NCBI GenBank assembly: GCA_041477795.1
Contig: JBGOUY010000093.1
Location: 1-13,934 of the forward strand
Direction of reading: 5' to 3'
From: DATFMP01 sp041477795
Lineage (GTDB): Bacteria; SAR324; JACQKK01
Length of the DNA: 13,934 nt
Both the position numbers and the translations under genes were made by a program. Each line of letters begins with the position of its first letter. Position 1 is the first letter of the stretch. Below are positions 5,389 to 12,413 of this stretch, piece by piece. The notes below the pieces were generated by a model. The model saw only the letters and a list, made by a program, of their open reading frames with translations, searched no databases and was not told the DNA's origin.

Positions 5389-6063
5389 ATGGACAAGCCG
5401 CAACTGCCCGACATCATCCCGATCTTCCCGCTCACCGGCGTGCTGCTGCTGCCGGGCATGTGGCTGCCGCTGCACGTCTTCGAGCCGCGCTACCGCGAAT
5501 TGGTGGCCGATGCGCGCGATGGCGCACGCGTCATCGCCATGGTGCAGCCCGTCGTGGCGCGGCAGGACAACAGCCCGCCCCCCGAAGCCTCGCCCGAGAA
5601 TCCGGACGTCTATCCGGTCGGCTGCCTGGGCCGCATCGAGCGCTGCGACGAGACGGAGGACGGCCGATTCGTGGTCGCCCTGAAAGGGCTGAGCCGCTTC
5701 CGCGCGCGCGAGGAACTGCCGCTCTTCAAGGGGTACCGGCGCGTCGTGGCCGACTACGGGGAATTCGCGGGCGACCTGCGCGAGCCGGACGCACAGCTCG
5801 ATTCGGCGCGGCTCAAGCGGGCCCTGCAGCAGTTCGGCGAGCGCGCCAAGCTGCCCTTCGATCTGGCCAAGCTGGAGGCGGTGCCGGGCGTCTTCCTGCT
5901 CAACGGCCTGTGCATGTCCCTGCCCTTTGCCCCGGCGGAAAAGCAGGCGCTGCTGGAGGCGCCCACGCCGCTGGCGCGCGAGCGCATCCTGCTGGGACTG
6001 ATGGGGATGGGTCTGGATCGCGAAGGCGTGCGCGAATCGCACGTCCCACCGACGCTGAACTGA
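5389..6063 (+). CDS. Stand-alone LON substrate-binding-domain protein (COG2802-like)
   Basis: A 224-aa cytoplasmic protein that corresponds to the N-terminal substrate-recognition domain of Lon protease without the AAA+ ATPase or Ser-Lys peptidase domains. Seen: IPIFPLTGVLLLPG (10-23), LPLHVFEPRYRELV (26-39, the most conserved LON block), RVIAMVQP (47-54), YPVGCLGRIERCDET (75-89) and FVVALKGLSRFRARE (94-108), followed by a mainly helical C-terminal part. The biochemical role of such stand-alone domains is not established; binding of proteins or partners is assumed. ATG 5389 is preceded by GGGGAG 4 nt away. It stands alone, divergent from the TRAP gene and convergent with hisS, whose stop is only 27 bp away. 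Confidence 0.9.
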   Translation: MDKPQLPDIIPIFPLTGVLLLPGMWLPLHVFEPRYRELVADARDGARVIAMVQPVVARQDNSPPPEASPENPDVYPVGCLGRIERCDETEDGRFVVALKGLSRFRAREELPLFKGYRRVVADYGEFAGDLREPDAQLDSARLKRALQQFGERAKLPFDLAKLEAVPGVFLLNGLCMSLPFAPAEKQALLEAPTPLARERILLGLMGMGLDREGVRESHVPPTLN

Positions 6064-6090
6064 CCGGCGCAGCGCTCCGCCCCGTGCGGG

Positions 6091-7368
6091 CTAGCCGGGG
6101 TGGGCCATATACTCCTGGATCGGGACGCGCCGCTCCTCGCGGCGGGCCATGTCCCGCACCACCACCTCGCCCCGTTCCAGCTCATCGGGCATCAGCAGCA
6201 CGGCGGTGCGCGCGCCGATCTCGTCCGCCCGCTGCAGGGCGCGCTTGAGCTTGCGGAAGGAGAAGTCGGCGTCGGCCCGCAGCCCGGCCCGCCGCACGGC
6301 CTGGCTCAGCGCCAGCGCCTGGGGCAGCTGGGCCTCGGAGAAGGGGATCACGGCCACGTCGATGGCGGGCGTCAGGTGCGGCAGCAGCGCCAGGTCCGCC
6401 AGCAGCTCCATGATCACCACGTCCCCGAAGCCGAAGCCGACGGCCGGGATGGACTCGCCGCCAAAGGCGGAGAGCAGCGAATCGTAGCGGCCCCCGCCGC
6501 AGATGGCGCGCAGATTGGCCCCCGCATCGCGCACCTCGAACACGGTGCCCGTATAGTACGACAGGCCGCGCACGACGGTGATGTCGAACTGGCCATAGCC
6601 GCCGTAGCCCACCGACTCCAGCATGCCGAGCAGGCGCTCCAGATCGTGCAGCGGCTGCGCATCGCCGAGCCGCTCGCGCACCTGGGCCAGGGTCTCCATG
6701 CGGAGGAACTCGTTGAGGCGCTGCACCTGCTCCGGCAGCAGGCCCTGCTCGCGCAGCTGGCGCTCCAGCTCGTCGGGCGTCAGCTTGTCGCGCTTGTCCA
6801 TCACGACCATCACCGGCAGATGGCGCTCGGCCGGCACGCCCAGTTGCTCCAGCACCGCGTTCAGCACGCGCCGGTCGTTCAGGCGCACCTGCACGTGAGC
6901 CGGCGTGAGTCCCATCTTCTGCAGGGACATGATCAGCACGGAGAGCACCTCCAGCTCGCCCACCACCCCGGGCTGGCCCACCACGTCCGCATTCCACTGG
7001 TAGTGCTCGCGCTTGCGGCCGCGCGTCATGCGTTCGTAGCGGAAACACTGCGGGATGGTGAACCACTTGAGCGGGAAGGACAGCGCGTTCTTGCGCTGGA
7101 GGATCAGCCGCGCCAGGGTCGGCGTCATTTCCGGGCGCAGGGCGATGCGCCGGCCGCCCTTGTCCTCGAAGGAGTAGAGCTGCTCGGTGATCTCGTCGCC
7201 CGCCTTGCGCACGTAGAGCTCCTCGCTCTCCAGCACGCACGCGTCGTACTCCTCGAAGCCGTGCTGCCGCGCGCTTTCGCGCCAGATGTCGAAGAGCCAG
7301 CTGCGCAGGCGCAGCTCGGAGGGGTAGAAATCGCGGGTGCCTTTGACCGGTTGCAGCGAGATCGTCAT
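6091..7368 (-). CDS. hisS: HisS, histidyl-tRNA synthetase, plant-organelle-like form
   Basis: Class II aminoacyl-tRNA synthetase that charges tRNA-His; cytoplasmic homodimer, 425 aa, normal length. Blocks seen: PVKGTRDFYP (7-16), LRPEMTPTLAR (77-87), motif 2 from FRYERMTRGRKREHYQ to WNAD (109-128), His motif VRGLSYYTGTVFEV (266-279) with catalytic Arg267, CGGGRYD (290-296), and motif 3 region GFGFGDVVIMEL (311-322), then the anticodon-binding domain. Unlike E. coli HisRS, RGLDYY is RGLSYY, and the motif-3 Glu-Arg pair is Val-Val (317-318). The same wording occurs, as I recall, in plant organellar HisRS. ATG 7368 (MTISLQPVKG) is the family start; the upstream open frame is Arg/Ala-rich. No strong Shine-Dalgarno. 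No T-box is seen upstream. Confidence 0.95.
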   Translation of the reverse strand: MTISLQPVKGTRDFYPSELRLRSWLFDIWRESARQHGFEEYDACVLESEELYVRKAGDEITEQLYSFEDKGGRRIALRPEMTPTLARLILQRKNALSFPLKWFTIPQCFRYERMTRGRKREHYQWNADVVGQPGVVGELEVLSVLIMSLQKMGLTPAHVQVRLNDRRVLNAVLEQLGVPAERHLPVMVVMDKRDKLTPDELERQLREQGLLPEQVQRLNEFLRMETLAQVRERLGDAQPLHDLERLLGMLESVGYGGYGQFDITVVRGLSYYTGTVFEVRDAGANLRAICGGGRYDSLLSAFGGESIPAVGFGFGDVVIMELLADLALLPHLTPAIDVAVIPFSEAQLPQALALSQAVRRAGLRADADFSFRKLKRALQRADEIGARTAVLLMPDELERGEVVVRDMARREERRVPIQEYMAHPG

Positions 7369-7510
7369 TGCGGGCGTCGGCGAGGATCGGGCGCCAGCTG
7401 CGGCGCCCCTGCGGGCGTGGCAGCCGCGAATCCGCCGGGCGCGCGCGGCCCCGGCGCAGCATCGCTCGCGCGGCGGCCCAGTCCGGGCGCCCCGCGCAGG
7501 CGATCCTGGC

Positions 7511-7539
7511 ACTATAGCCCAAGCCCGCCGCGATGACGA
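7511..7539 (-). promoter_or_regulatory. Candidate hisS promoter
   Basis: On the minus strand TCGTCA (7539-7534) precedes TATAGT (7516-7511) by 17 nt. The -10 matches consensus in 5 of 6 positions and stands out in the GC-rich 222-bp gap between the transaldolase and hisS. The predicted leader is about 135 nt. Its presence supports separate transcription of hisS. Confidence 0.4.
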
Positions 7540-7590
7540 GAACGGCTCCGCGCCGTGCCGAAGCCAGAGCCGGCGGGCGCCGGCGAGCCG

Positions 7591-8517
7591 CTAGTGGTCG
7601 AAGGTCTTGGAGTCCTCGACGAAGGCCTTCATGCCCTCGTCCGTGAGCGGATGGTCGGCCACGCCCATCAGGATGGGCGCCGGCACGGTGAGAATGTCCG
7701 CCCCGGCCAGCAGGCATTCCATCACCTGCGCGGCATTGCGGAAGGAGGCGGCCAGCACCTCGGTCTGGATGCGGTAGTTGTTGAAGACCGCCACGATCTC
7801 GTTGATGAGCCGCACGCCGGCATCCTTGCGGGCGCCGTCATTGGCCACATAGGCCGAGTTGGCGACGATGTTGGGCCCGCCCGCCGGCACCTTGTGGTCC
7901 TCCAGGTAGTGCAGCGCATTGCCCGGCCCGCGCTCCACCTGGTCGTGCTTGTACAGGTAGTCCGCCACCCGCCCCAGGAACGGCGACACGTAGCACGCGC
8001 CCGCATTGGCCGCCCAGAAGGCCTGGGTCGAGTTGAAGACCAGCGTGGCATTGACGCGGATGTTCTCCTGCCACAGCCGGCGGATCATCTTGAGGCCCGT
8101 GAAGGGATCGCGCTCCATCATGCCGAAGCCGCCCGTGGGCACCTTCACCACCACGTTGTCTCCCAGGGCCGCCAGCTTCTTGGCCTGCTTGAACATCTTC
8201 TCCGGGTCCAGCTCGGTCAGCTCCAGGGAGACCGGATAGGGCGCCATGAATTTGACGATCTCCTTCTGGATCTTGTCCGCATGGGCCCAGGAGTCCGCAC
8301 CGGCCCGCTTGAGCAGGGTCGGGTTGGTGGTGACGCCATTGATGATGCCGCCCTCCATGAGGGGCACGATCTCGTCGATGGTGGCCGTGTCCGCGAAGAT
8401 GCGCGGGGCATGGGCGGCGGGGTGCGCCAGTTTCTTGCCCTTGGGCGTGGAATTGATCACCTCCATGGCGACGCGGCGGTCGCCGACTCCGGGGTGAACC
8501 TGGTCCGGTCGCAACAT
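7591..8517 (-). CDS. tal: Transaldolase (TalC/FSA-like, with N-terminal extension)
   Basis: Schiff-base aldolase of the transaldolase family, a cytoplasmic alpha/beta barrel that moves a dihydroxyacetone unit between sugar phosphates in the non-oxidative pentose phosphate pathway. The 308-aa product contains RIFADTATIDEI (39-50), INGVTTNPTLL (59-69), VVVKVPTGGFG (122-132) with the Schiff-base lysine at Lys125, VNATLVFNSTQAFWAANAG (155-173) and VSPFLGRVADY (177-187). The first 38 residues before the FADTA strand are extra relative to short TalC/FSA enzymes (about 215-220 aa), and the C-terminal part is longer too, so true transaldolase is more likely than fructose-6-phosphate aldolase, without proof. 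ATG 8517 has AGGAG 9 nt upstream; Met18 is an alternative. Flanked by gaps over 200 bp, probably monocistronic. Confidence 0.9.
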   Translation of the reverse strand: MLRPDQVHPGVGDRRVAMEVINSTPKGKKLAHPAAHAPRIFADTATIDEIVPLMEGGIINGVTTNPTLLKRAGADSWAHADKIQKEIVKFMAPYPVSLELTELDPEKMFKQAKKLAALGDNVVVKVPTGGFGMMERDPFTGLKMIRRLWQENIRVNATLVFNSTQAFWAANAGACYVSPFLGRVADYLYKHDQVERGPGNALHYLEDHKVPAGGPNIVANSAYVANDGARKDAGVRLINEIVAVFNNYRIQTEVLAASFRNAAQVMECLLAGADILTVPAPILMGVADHPLTDEGMKAFVEDSKTFDH

Positions 8518-8640
8518 GGCCTTTCGCTCCTTGGAGAATGCACCCCGGTGCGCTCGAGCGCCGGGTGCGGGCGTCAGTTGGGGTGCGGCCGTGAAATCTG
8601 CTGCCAACTCCGGCCAGCGGCCGCGTCCCCCATACGGACC

Positions 8641-8670
8641 AGGATACCCTGCTTCCCGCCCGGTTATCAA
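8641..8670 (-). promoter_or_regulatory. Candidate transaldolase promoter
   Basis: On the minus strand TTGATA (8670-8665, 5 of 6 to consensus) and TATCCT (8646-8641, 4 of 6) are 18 nt apart. The -35 lies in the proximal copy of the tandem repeat at 8661-8687. The predicted leader to ATG 8517 is about 117 nt. Confidence 0.45.
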
Positions 8671-8687
8671 AGCACGGTTATCAAAGC
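8661..8687. repeat. Two 13-bp tandem copies over the transaldolase -35
   Basis: CGGTTATCAAAGC occurs at 8661-8673 and 8675-8687, a 14-bp period. On the transcribed minus strand the units read GCTTTGATAACCG. They are AT-richer than their surroundings, and one carries the candidate -35. They could be activator or repressor half-sites, or a recent tandem duplication. Confidence 0.55.
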
Positions 8688-8752
8688 GCGCCGCCGGCAC
8701 CGCGCGTCGCGGCGCGCGGGCCCTGCCTGCGGCCGCGCGGGCGCTGGCCTGC

Positions 8753-9328
8753 TCAGCGCGGGTAGCCCGGCCGCACCTCATCCGCCGTGATGGCAAAGAT
8801 CTCGTGGTCCTCCCAGACCTCGTTGATCCTCAGGTAGCGTTGCGCGCGCCCCTCGTTGCGGAACCCGGCCTTCTGCGCCACGCGCAGCGAGGCGGCGTTG
8901 CGCGGGATGATGGAAGCCTGCAGCCGGTGCAGCCCCAGCTCGGCAAAGGCGAACAGCACGATGCGCCGCAGGGCCTCGGTCATGTACCCCTGGCGCGCCT
9001 GGCACTGGGCAATGGAATAGCCCACGAAGCCGTTCTGCCAGATGCCGCGCACGATGCCCGACACGCTGATGCGGCCCCACAGCACGGAAATCTCCGGTTG
9101 CCGCTCGAACAGGCCGAACAGCACGCCCGACTCGTTGCGGCGGTCGTCCTGGCACTGGTAGAGGATGTTGCGCTGGCCCTCCAGCGTGAAGTAGCCGGGC
9201 GGGTGTGCGGGCTCCCAGGGGGCCAGCCACGCGCGATTTTCCAGCGCATACTGCAGCAGGGTCCCCGCATCGTCCGGCTCCAGGGGCCGCAGCTGGAGAC
9301 GCTCGGTCTTCAGGAGGGAGCCAATCAC
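8753..9328 (-). CDS. GNAT acetyltransferase, RimJ/RimL-like
   Basis: A 191-aa cytoplasmic Gcn5-related N-acetyltransferase that uses acetyl-CoA. The strand-helix start LKTERLQLRPLEPDDAGTL (6-24) and the acetyl-CoA-binding block FVGYSIAQCQARQGYMTEAL (101-120) are typical of the RimJ/RimL group, followed by FAELGLHRLQASIIPRNAAS (128-147) and VAQKAGFRNEG (150-160). Family members acetylate ribosomal protein N-termini (S5, L12) or small amines; the substrate here cannot be read. The start is GTG 9328, with GGAG 8 nt upstream; an ATG further upstream is out of frame and stops at once. The gene is divergent from tldD and 235 bp upstream of the transaldolase on the same strand. Confidence 0.88.
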   Translation of the reverse strand: MIGSLLKTERLQLRPLEPDDAGTLLQYALENRAWLAPWEPAHPPGYFTLEGQRNILYQCQDDRRNESGVLFGLFERQPEISVLWGRISVSGIVRGIWQNGFVGYSIAQCQARQGYMTEALRRIVLFAFAELGLHRLQASIIPRNAASLRVAQKAGFRNEGRAQRYLRINEVWEDHEIFAITADEVRPGYPR

Positions 9329-9495
9329 CCGCGTCGCTCCGCTTGCATCGGCTCCGGCTCTCAAGGGGGTCCGTACCAGCCACGGTTTTACCGGCTCTCG
9401 GCGCGATGCACAAGGCGCCCCCGGCGGCGTGCAAAGCGCCCCGCCGGATGGGGCGCGCCGGCTCGCGGCCGCCCTCCGCCGCTGGGGCTCGCGCG

Positions 9496-9523
9496 TTGAG
9501 TTCCTGGGCTGCGCTGCTATCAT
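9496..9523 (+). promoter_or_regulatory. Candidate tldD-pmbA promoter
   Basis: TTGAGT (9496-9501) and TATCAT (9518-9523, 5 of 6 to consensus) are 16 nt apart. Initiation would be near 9530, leaving a leader of roughly 36 nt before ATG 9566. Confidence 0.5.
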
Positions 9524-9565
9524 GGAGTCTGGCCCGACCGCAGGCTTGCCCACGCAGGAGTGCCC

Positions 9566-10945
9566 ATGTTGCCGGAAACGACGGTGCGCCATGTGCTGGA
9601 ACTCGGCCTGAGCCGGGGCGCAGACTTCGCCGAAGTCTTCGTGGAGGATTCCGAAGTCGCCGGGATCGACCTGCTGGACCGCAAGGTGGAGGGCATCAGC
9701 AACGGCAACTCCTTCGGCATCGGTGTGCGCCTGCTCTTCGAGGACGAGGCCTATTATGGCTACAGCAGCGATCCGGCCGAGGCACAACTGCTCCAGCTCA
9801 CGGAGAACCTGGCGCGCGCCCATGAGGAGGGCACGCCCGGAGCGCTTGCCACGTTCCGCGTGCAGCGCGTGCAGGATCGCCACCCCGTGCGGGTCGATCC
9901 GGACTCGGTGGCCAAGCGCGAACGGGTGGAGCTGCTGCGGCACCTGGATCAGCTCACGCGCCGGCACGGCGAAGGGATCCGGCAGGTCGGCATCTCCGCG
10001 ATCGAGAAGCGCCGCAGCGTCCTCATCGCCAACAGCGAAGGCCTGTGGGTGGAGGACAGCCGCCGTTACGCGCGCCTGCGCCTGTCCGCCATCGCCGAAA
10101 CGGGCGACGGCCCCCAGACCGCCACGGAGAGCCCGGGCGTGCTGGGTGGCTATGAGTTCTTCGCGGGCCTGGACGCCGAGCGCATCACCGAACAGGCCGC
10201 CCAGGCCGCCCTGCGCATGGCCAGCGCCGGCTATATCGAAGGCGGAGCGATGCCGGTGGTGCTGGGCAACGGCTTCGGCGGCGTGATCTTCCACGAGGCC
10301 TGCGGGCACCCGCTGGAGACCGAAGCCATCCGCAAGGACGCCTCCCCCTTCGCGGGCAAGCTGGGCGAGCCGGTCGCGCAGCCCATTCTCACCGCCATCG
10401 ACGACGGCACGCTGGCCAACCACTGGGGTTCGCTGAACGTGGACGATGAGGGCTGGCCCGCCCAGCGCACCGTGCTCATCGAAAAGGGCATCCTGCGCGG
10501 TTACCTGAGCGACCGCATCGGCGCGCGGCAGGTGGGCATGGCCCGCACGGGCTCGGCCCGGCGCGAGTCCTACCAGTTCGCGCCCGTCAGCCGCATGCGC
10601 AACACCTATATCGACCGGGGCCCGCACAGCGTGGAGGAGATGATCGCCTCGGTGGACTTCGGCCTCTATGCCAAGAAGATGGGCGGCGGCTCGGTCGATC
10701 CCGCGACAGGCGAGTTCAACTTCGCCGTGCAGGAGGGCTACGCCATCCGCAAGGGCAAAGTCGCCGAGCCCGTGCGGGGCGCCACGCTGATCGGCAAGGG
10801 CTACGAGGTGCTGCCGCTGATCTCCATGATCGGCAGCGACCTGGAGCTGGCCGCGGGCATGTGCGGCGCCTCCAGCGGCTGGGTGCCCACCACGGTGGGC
10901 CAGCCCACCCTCAAGATCGATCGCATCCTGGTGGGAGGGCGCTGA
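9566..10945 (+). CDS. tldD: TldD, zinc metalloprotease subunit
   Basis: Catalytic subunit of the TldD-TldE(PmbA) heteromeric metalloprotease, cytoplasmic, which degrades unfolded or modified peptides and matures microcins or CcdA in E. coli. The 459-aa product includes the N-terminal DLLDRKVEGISNGNSFGIGVR stretch (35-55, split here by motif DRKVEGISNGNSFG), the zinc motif HEACGH (243-248; His243, Glu244, His248) and the C-terminal metal-ligand region with GMCG and VPTTVGQPTLK, matching the conserved Cys near the end of E. coli TldD. ATG 9566 is chosen because AGGAG lies 5 nt upstream; the GTG two codons earlier overlaps that site. Its stop overlaps the pmbA start (TGATG), so the two are translationally coupled. 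Confidence 0.96.
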   Translation: MLPETTVRHVLELGLSRGADFAEVFVEDSEVAGIDLLDRKVEGISNGNSFGIGVRLLFEDEAYYGYSSDPAEAQLLQLTENLARAHEEGTPGALATFRVQRVQDRHPVRVDPDSVAKRERVELLRHLDQLTRRHGEGIRQVGISAIEKRRSVLIANSEGLWVEDSRRYARLRLSAIAETGDGPQTATESPGVLGGYEFFAGLDAERITEQAAQAALRMASAGYIEGGAMPVVLGNGFGGVIFHEACGHPLETEAIRKDASPFAGKLGEPVAQPILTAIDDGTLANHWGSLNVDDEGWPAQRTVLIEKGILRGYLSDRIGARQVGMARTGSARRESYQFAPVSRMRNTYIDRGPHSVEEMIASVDFGLYAKKMGGGSVDPATGEFNFAVQEGYAIRKGKVAEPVRGATLIGKGYEVLPLISMIGSDLELAAGMCGASSGWVPTTVGQPTLKIDRILVGGR

Positions 10946-12285
10946 TGGAGTGGCGCGCCGCCGTCGACTACGCCCTGTCCCTGGCCCGCGAGCATCGCGA
11001 GCCGGACGTGGATGTGATGCTGGAGCGCGAGGAGAGCCAGACCATCCGCGTGCTCAAGGGCGCCGTGGAGAAGGTGGATCAGTCCACCGCCCAGGGCCTG
11101 GGCGTGCGCGTGCTGAAGGATGGCCGCACGGGCCTGGCCTTCACCGAGCGGCTGGAACCGCCCGCCATCGAGAAGGCCTTTCTGGCCGCGCGGGAGAACG
11201 CGGAACTGTCCGACCCGACCGAGGTCGTGATGGCGCGCGAGTTGCCCGCCGTGCCGGACCCGGAGGCGCTCGCGCTCTACCACCCGGCCCTGGAGGCGCT
11301 GACCGTGGACGACCTGGCCGACTTCGGCCTGGAGACCGAAGCGGCGGCGCTGGCGGCCGATGCCCGCGTCAAGGCCGTGCCGTATCTGGCCGTGCAGCGC
11401 GAGCAGTCCAGCTACACGGTCGCCTCGACCCACGGGCTGCGCTACAGCCAGCGCAGCAATTCGGTGGGCGCGCACTGCGGCGCGATGCTGGACAGCGGCA
11501 CGCAGCGCAAGAGCGGCAGCTGGTTCTGGCACAGCCGCCAGTGGGACGCCGCGCAGGCCCGCGCGCTGGGCGCGGAAGCCGTGCGCCGCGGCGCGGAGCT
11601 GCTGGGCGCGCGGGCCATCCCCAGCGCCAGGCTGCCGGTCGTGCTGGACGAGCAGACGGCGCCGCGGCTGCTCAGCATGTTCATGGGCAGTTTTTCCGCC
11701 GAGACGGCGCAGAAGGGCATGTCCCGCCTCAAGGGGCGCGTGGGCGAAACGATCGCGCAGGAGGACATCACGCTGACGGACGATCCGCACCGCGTCGGCG
11801 CCCTCGCCTCGCGCTACCTGGACGCGGAGGGCGTGGCCACGCGGCCGCTGGCCCTGATCGACGCGGGCGTCTTCCGCAGCTTCCTCTACCACATCGAATC
11901 GGCCCGCAAGGAGGGCCGCGCCTCCAGCGGCCATGCCTGGCGGGGCTACCGGGGCGGCATCTCCACCGCCCCCCACAACCTGGTGCTGCCCACGGGGGAG
12001 CACAGCCTCGACGCGCTCTGCGCCCTGGCGCCGCGCTGCCTGCTGGTGACCGAGCTGGAGGGCGGCGCCGGCTGCAATCCGGTCAGCGGGGACATCTCCA
12101 TCGGCGTGCAGGGCTTCCTCATGGAGGGCGGGCGGCGCACGCAGCCGGTGGACAGCATCACGATCGCCGGCAACTTCTTCGACCTGCTGCGCAGCATCCG
12201 CGCCCGCGGCGACCGCTACCAGCCGAATCTGTCGCGGGTTTTCATCCCGGCGCTGCTGCTGGAGGGGCTGGCCATCTCCGGCTGA
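10945..12285 (+). CDS. pmbA: PmbA (TldE), non-catalytic partner of TldD
   Basis: Second subunit of the TldD/TldE metalloprotease, 446 aa, homologous to TldD but without the HExxxH zinc motif, as expected. Seen: the N-terminal IRVLKGAVEKVDQSTAQGLG (35-54), central MSRLKGRVGET and LPLALIDAG-like segments, and the C-terminal block ELEGGAGCNPVSGDISIG followed by GFLMEGG and DSITIAGNFFDLL, close to the PmbA family ending. The ATG shares one base with the tldD stop, and GGGAGG of the tldD end serves as Shine-Dalgarno about 6 nt upstream. Together they should form the complete protease. A long hairpin follows 5 nt after the stop. Confidence 0.95.
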   Translation: MEWRAAVDYALSLAREHREPDVDVMLEREESQTIRVLKGAVEKVDQSTAQGLGVRVLKDGRTGLAFTERLEPPAIEKAFLAARENAELSDPTEVVMARELPAVPDPEALALYHPALEALTVDDLADFGLETEAAALAADARVKAVPYLAVQREQSSYTVASTHGLRYSQRSNSVGAHCGAMLDSGTQRKSGSWFWHSRQWDAAQARALGAEAVRRGAELLGARAIPSARLPVVLDEQTAPRLLSMFMGSFSAETAQKGMSRLKGRVGETIAQEDITLTDDPHRVGALASRYLDAEGVATRPLALIDAGVFRSFLYHIESARKEGRASSGHAWRGYRGGISTAPHNLVLPTGEHSLDALCALAPRCLLVTELEGGAGCNPVSGDISIGVQGFLMEGGRRTQPVDSITIAGNFFDLLRSIRARGDRYQPNLSRVFIPALLLEGLAISG

Positions 12286-12290
12286 GCCGG

Positions 12291-12328
12291 CACGGGCAGG
12301 CGGGGTTCCGCCGGGCCCCTGGCCCGTG
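12291..12328 (+). terminator. Nested hairpin after pmbA, U-tract absent
   Basis: CACGGGC (12291-12297) pairs perfectly with GCCCGTG (12322-12328), enclosing a second stem GGCGG/CCGCC (12299-12312). It starts 5 nt after the pmbA stop. There is no run of T, so it may be a 3'-end stabilising hairpin or a weak terminator before pcnB. Confidence 0.35.
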
Positions 12329-12413
12329 GTAGGGTTGCGGAGCGGGGCCTCACCAACCGCCGCCCGAGGGGGTGCACCAGCACACCGTCCCCATTCCAGC
12401 CAGGTAGGTTTCG

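Noticed and set aside
7369..7590. T-box leader upstream of hisS
   Set aside because: No T-box consensus (AGGGTGGNACCGCG-like) or terminator/antiterminator pair is seen.
8753..10627. A 624-aa minus-strand open frame running from the acetyltransferase gene across the tldD region
   Set aside because: Only the last 191 codons resemble a family (GNAT). The upstream part is the antisense shadow of tldD, long because stop codons are rare at this G+C.
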